Shown here in pieces: positions 6,453 through 8,448 of a DNA stretch of 8,448 nucleotides. This stretch comes from Microscillaceae bacterium (GTDB taxonomy: Bacteria; Bacteroidota; Bacteroidia; Cytophagales; Microscillaceae): NCBI GenBank assembly GCA_003449595.1, contig DMHB01000123.1:1-8448 (forward strand), given 5' to 3'. How positions within the stretch are numbered: position 1 is the first letter of the stretch; each line of letters begins with the position of its first letter. Both the position numbers and the translations under genes were made by a program. The notes beneath the pieces are model-generated. The model was not told where the DNA came from, searched no databases, and was given only the letters and a program-made list of their open reading frames with translations.

Positions 6453-6947
6453 TCAGCCTTTGTTGCCCAAATCAGCCTGAAACACAAAGGGGAGCAAATG
6501 AGCCGCTTGGCTTAGCTTTACAAAACCTGCCGCTGTCAGAAAAATCACTTCATAAGGCTGTTGTTGCTTTTGCTCAAACTCTACCATCACTTGCCTACAA
6601 GCCCCACAAGGACAGCCCGGCACATCGTTGGGCTGGTGTGCGTGTCGTGCGATGACTGCTAATTTCAAAATAGGCTGTGCCGGGTAAAGTACTCCTGCCG
6701 AAAAAAGTGCCACCCTTTCGGCGCAAAGCCCCGAAGGATAAGCCAAATTTTCTTGATTACAACCCTGTACAATTTGCTGATTAGCCAAAAGCAAACTCGC
6801 GCCTACCCAAAAGTTTGAATAAGGGGCATAGGCTTTGCCAAGCGCTTGCCGAGCCTGTTGTACCAATTCCTGATCCTGTATATCGAGGTCGGCAAAATCA
6901 GTAAATAGCTCATAAGCTATTTGTAACTGTGGCTGGCTTTTTCCCAT
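6453..6947 (-). CDS. cdd: Cytidine deaminase
   Basis: This enzyme hydrolyses cytidine or deoxycytidine to uridine or deoxyuridine and ammonia in pyrimidine salvage, in the cytoplasm. The 164-residue chain carries the whole zinc-deaminase signature: APYSNFWVGASLL (41-53), the nucleoside-binding NQEN (64-67), SGLCAERVALF (72-82) with zinc ligand C75 and catalytic E77, and CPCGACRQVM (112-121) with zinc ligands C114 and C117. The length is somewhat above the roughly 130 residues of the short tetrameric class because of an N-terminal extension of about 25 residues and a short C-terminal tail. The ATG shares one base with the stop of the upstream sensor gene (TAATG), which suggests reinitiation or translational coupling. 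No strong GC-rich terminator follows; the next 120 bases are AT-rich. Confidence 0.96.
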   Translation of the reverse strand: MGKSQPQLQIAYELFTDFADLDIQDQELVQQARQALGKAYAPYSNFWVGASLLLANQQIVQGCNQENLAYPSGLCAERVALFSAGVLYPAQPILKLAVIARHAHQPNDVPGCPCGACRQVMVEFEQKQQQPYEVIFLTAAGFVKLSQAAHLLPFVFQADLGNKG

Positions 6948-8448
6948 TATTTTTCTAACCTGCTTTGAATTTTACTTGAAATATTTTTGGCGAAAACAGA
7001 AACCCCACTCACTTCATTCCTCTGGTTTAATATCGGGTTGAATGACATACCCAAATAAACCCCGCCTTTGCCTCCTTTGCGGTGTACAAACATCGACTTA
7101 GTAAATTTTTCACCCTTCAAAGCTCGCTCATACAACATACGCAGTTCGGTGGCCTCTTCGGGCAAGAACGTGCGGTTGATGTCCAATCCCAAGCGTAGTT
7201 TAATTTCCCAATTGTCGTACATCTGTCGGGCACTCTCATTGAACATCGTGATTCGGTATCCCCTATCAATGGCAATAATGAGGTCGTCGGTATTGTTGAT
7301 CAGCGCCGATAATTCTGCCTCGCGGCGTTGGGCTTCTTCTTGCGTGAGTAAAATTTCCTCTTCTGCTTTTTTACGCTCGGTGATATTGGTCATAAATTCT
7401 ATGATCTTGTAGGGCGAGTTGTTTAGCCCAAGTATAGGGTTCGAGCTGCCTTGTAGCCATACATATTTGCCTGATTTGGTAATACGCCTTACCTCTCCGA
7501 TGTAATACTCGCCTGCCATCAAGTTGTTCCAATAAATGGTATGCGAGCCGGTATTCAATTCCGAATTTGGTACAATGGTGGCGTAAGGTTGCCCAATTAA
7601 TTCTTCGCGTGTATATTCAAACAAGCTGAGAGCCAATTCGTTAGCATCTACAATATTGCCGGCCAAATCTAACTCGATGGTGATGTTAGAGCGGCGGATA
7701 GCGTTCAATTGCTCCTGAAAATCCAACCGCGCCGATTTTTCAGGTGTAACATCAAAAGCCAGCACCATTACTTTTTCAAAGTTGTTTTGCCTATCGCGCA
7801 GCGGCGCATATGTAGCACGCAGCCATCGAATGGCTCCTTCTTTGGTAATACGTTTGTACGAGCCGGTTACAGCTTTGCCTTCTTGCAGGCTTTTCCATAA
7901 AAGCTGATATTCCTCGGTGTTTACATCTTCATAATCCATCAAAATTTTATACGGCTTGTTGAGCAGCTCGCGCTCGGTATAGCCCATCGTCTCGGTCAGC
8001 AATTTATTCATAGCTATCAGTTTCTGATCTTTCGATAGTTCATAGTTGATCAGCGTCGAGCGGATGGTGTTCGACTGCACAGCCAAGAGGTCTTGGTTAA
8101 GCTCCATATTTTCTTGAGCTTGTTGGAGAGCCTCCAAGCTTTTCACCATTTCACGCTCCTGAGCTTGCATTTGAGCAGTAATAAACTTCGACTCTTCTAA
8201 GAGTTTCTTGGTGCGTTCGCTGGATTGTGTACTGTTGATGGTCGCAGCAATGTTTTCGCCTAAGCGCTCCAAAAACTGAATTTGGTAAGGTTCAAAAGAT
8301 TGCAAAGAAGCCAATTCAATTACTCCATAAGGCACCTCGTTCATTTTCAAGGGAATACACAGCAAACTTCGGGGTTTAGTTGTGCCCAACCCTGAACTGA
8401 TAGCCGCGTAGTCGTCGGGAATATCGGTAAAATAGACCGTGCTACCAT
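6947..8448 (-). CDS. GAF and multi-PAS domain sensor protein, N-terminus outside window
   Basis: The frame is open to the right edge, so the start is not seen; 499 residues are visible. Residues 1-70 are the end of a GAF domain (LLCIPLKMNEVPYGVIEL, 28-45). An amphipathic, Gln/Glu-rich helix, probably a coiled coil, covers about 73-120. PAS domains follow at about 122-236 (GAIRWLRATYAPL, then VLAFDVT), 246-360 (KYVWLQGSSNPI, then MTNITERKKAEEE) and 377-492 (HRKGGKGGVYLGMSF, then FAKNISSK). Each ends in the PAC-like strand and linker typical of PAS S-box proteins. The chain stops directly after the third PAS. No histidine kinase, GGDEF or methyl-accepting domain is visible, so any output must lie N-terminal, outside the window, or be supplied by a partner. 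Ligands cannot be told from the sequence. A TTG at 8389 is not a real start, since GAF sequence continues upstream. It overlaps cdd by one base. Confidence 0.9.
   Translation of the reverse strand, partial: GSTVYFTDIPDDYAAISSGLGTTKPRSLLCIPLKMNEVPYGVIELASLQSFEPYQIQFLERLGENIAATINSTQSSERTKKLLEESKFITAQMQAQEREMVKSLEALQQAQENMELNQDLLAVQSNTIRSTLINYELSKDQKLIAMNKLLTETMGYTERELLNKPYKILMDYEDVNTEEYQLLWKSLQEGKAVTGSYKRITKEGAIRWLRATYAPLRDRQNNFEKVMVLAFDVTPEKSARLDFQEQLNAIRRSNITIELDLAGNIVDANELALSLFEYTREELIGQPYATIVPNSELNTGSHTIYWNNLMAGEYYIGEVRRITKSGKYVWLQGSSNPILGLNNSPYKIIEFMTNITERKKAEEEILLTQEEAQRREAELSALINNTDDLIIAIDRGYRITMFNESARQMYDNWEIKLRLGLDINRTFLPEEATELRMLYERALKGEKFTKSMFVHRKGGKGGVYLGMSFNPILNQRNEVSGVSVFAKNISSKIQSRLEK

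Noticed and set aside
6440..6655. Small plus-strand open frame antisense to the cdd 3' end
   Set aside because: It overlaps the zinc-binding region of a well-supported cytidine deaminase on the other strand and has no recognisable features.

Overview
The window reads as chromosomal DNA of a Bacteroidota bacterium, probably a Cytophagales-like lineage. Three things suggest this: a cbb3 oxidase whose CcoN and CcoO subunits are fused in one chain, A-rich start regions instead of clear Shine-Dalgarno sites, and a TTTG/TAnnTTTG promoter of the Bacteroidota type upstream of a minus-strand gene. The genus is not identified. Nothing looks mobile: I saw no tRNA, rRNA, transposase, integrase or CRISPR array.

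Positions 1-5958 (plus strand) hold the core of a cbb3-type cytochrome c oxidase locus. The order is ccoNO (5' end outside the window), a ccoQ-like gene with an apparent one-base frameshift, ccoP (one heme c only), ccoG, ccoH and a SafE/TauE-type membrane protein. CcoNO and CcoP carry the hemes and CuB. CcoG is a membrane iron-sulfur protein, CcoH is a single-span assembly or stability factor, and the SafE-like protein probably helps handle copper for the oxidase. The locus falls into two transcription-like blocks, NO-Q-P and G-H-safE. They are separated by 139 bp containing a long-loop inverted repeat that ends in a T-run. Together they would provide high-affinity oxygen respiration at low oxygen.

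Positions 5955-8448 (minus strand) converge on the oxidase locus, and the two facing genes overlap by 4 bp at their stop codons. From the centre outwards come a 124-residue protein of unknown function with its own recognisable promoter, a cytidine deaminase (cdd), and a GAF/multi-PAS sensor protein that runs off the right edge. The sensor stop and the cdd start share a base (TAATG), so the two are probably cotranscribed.

No wholly new system is evident. The points most worth checking are the ccoQ frameshift, the single-heme CcoP, the structured ccoP-ccoG spacer, the sensor with no visible output domain coupled to cdd, and the unassigned 124-residue protein.
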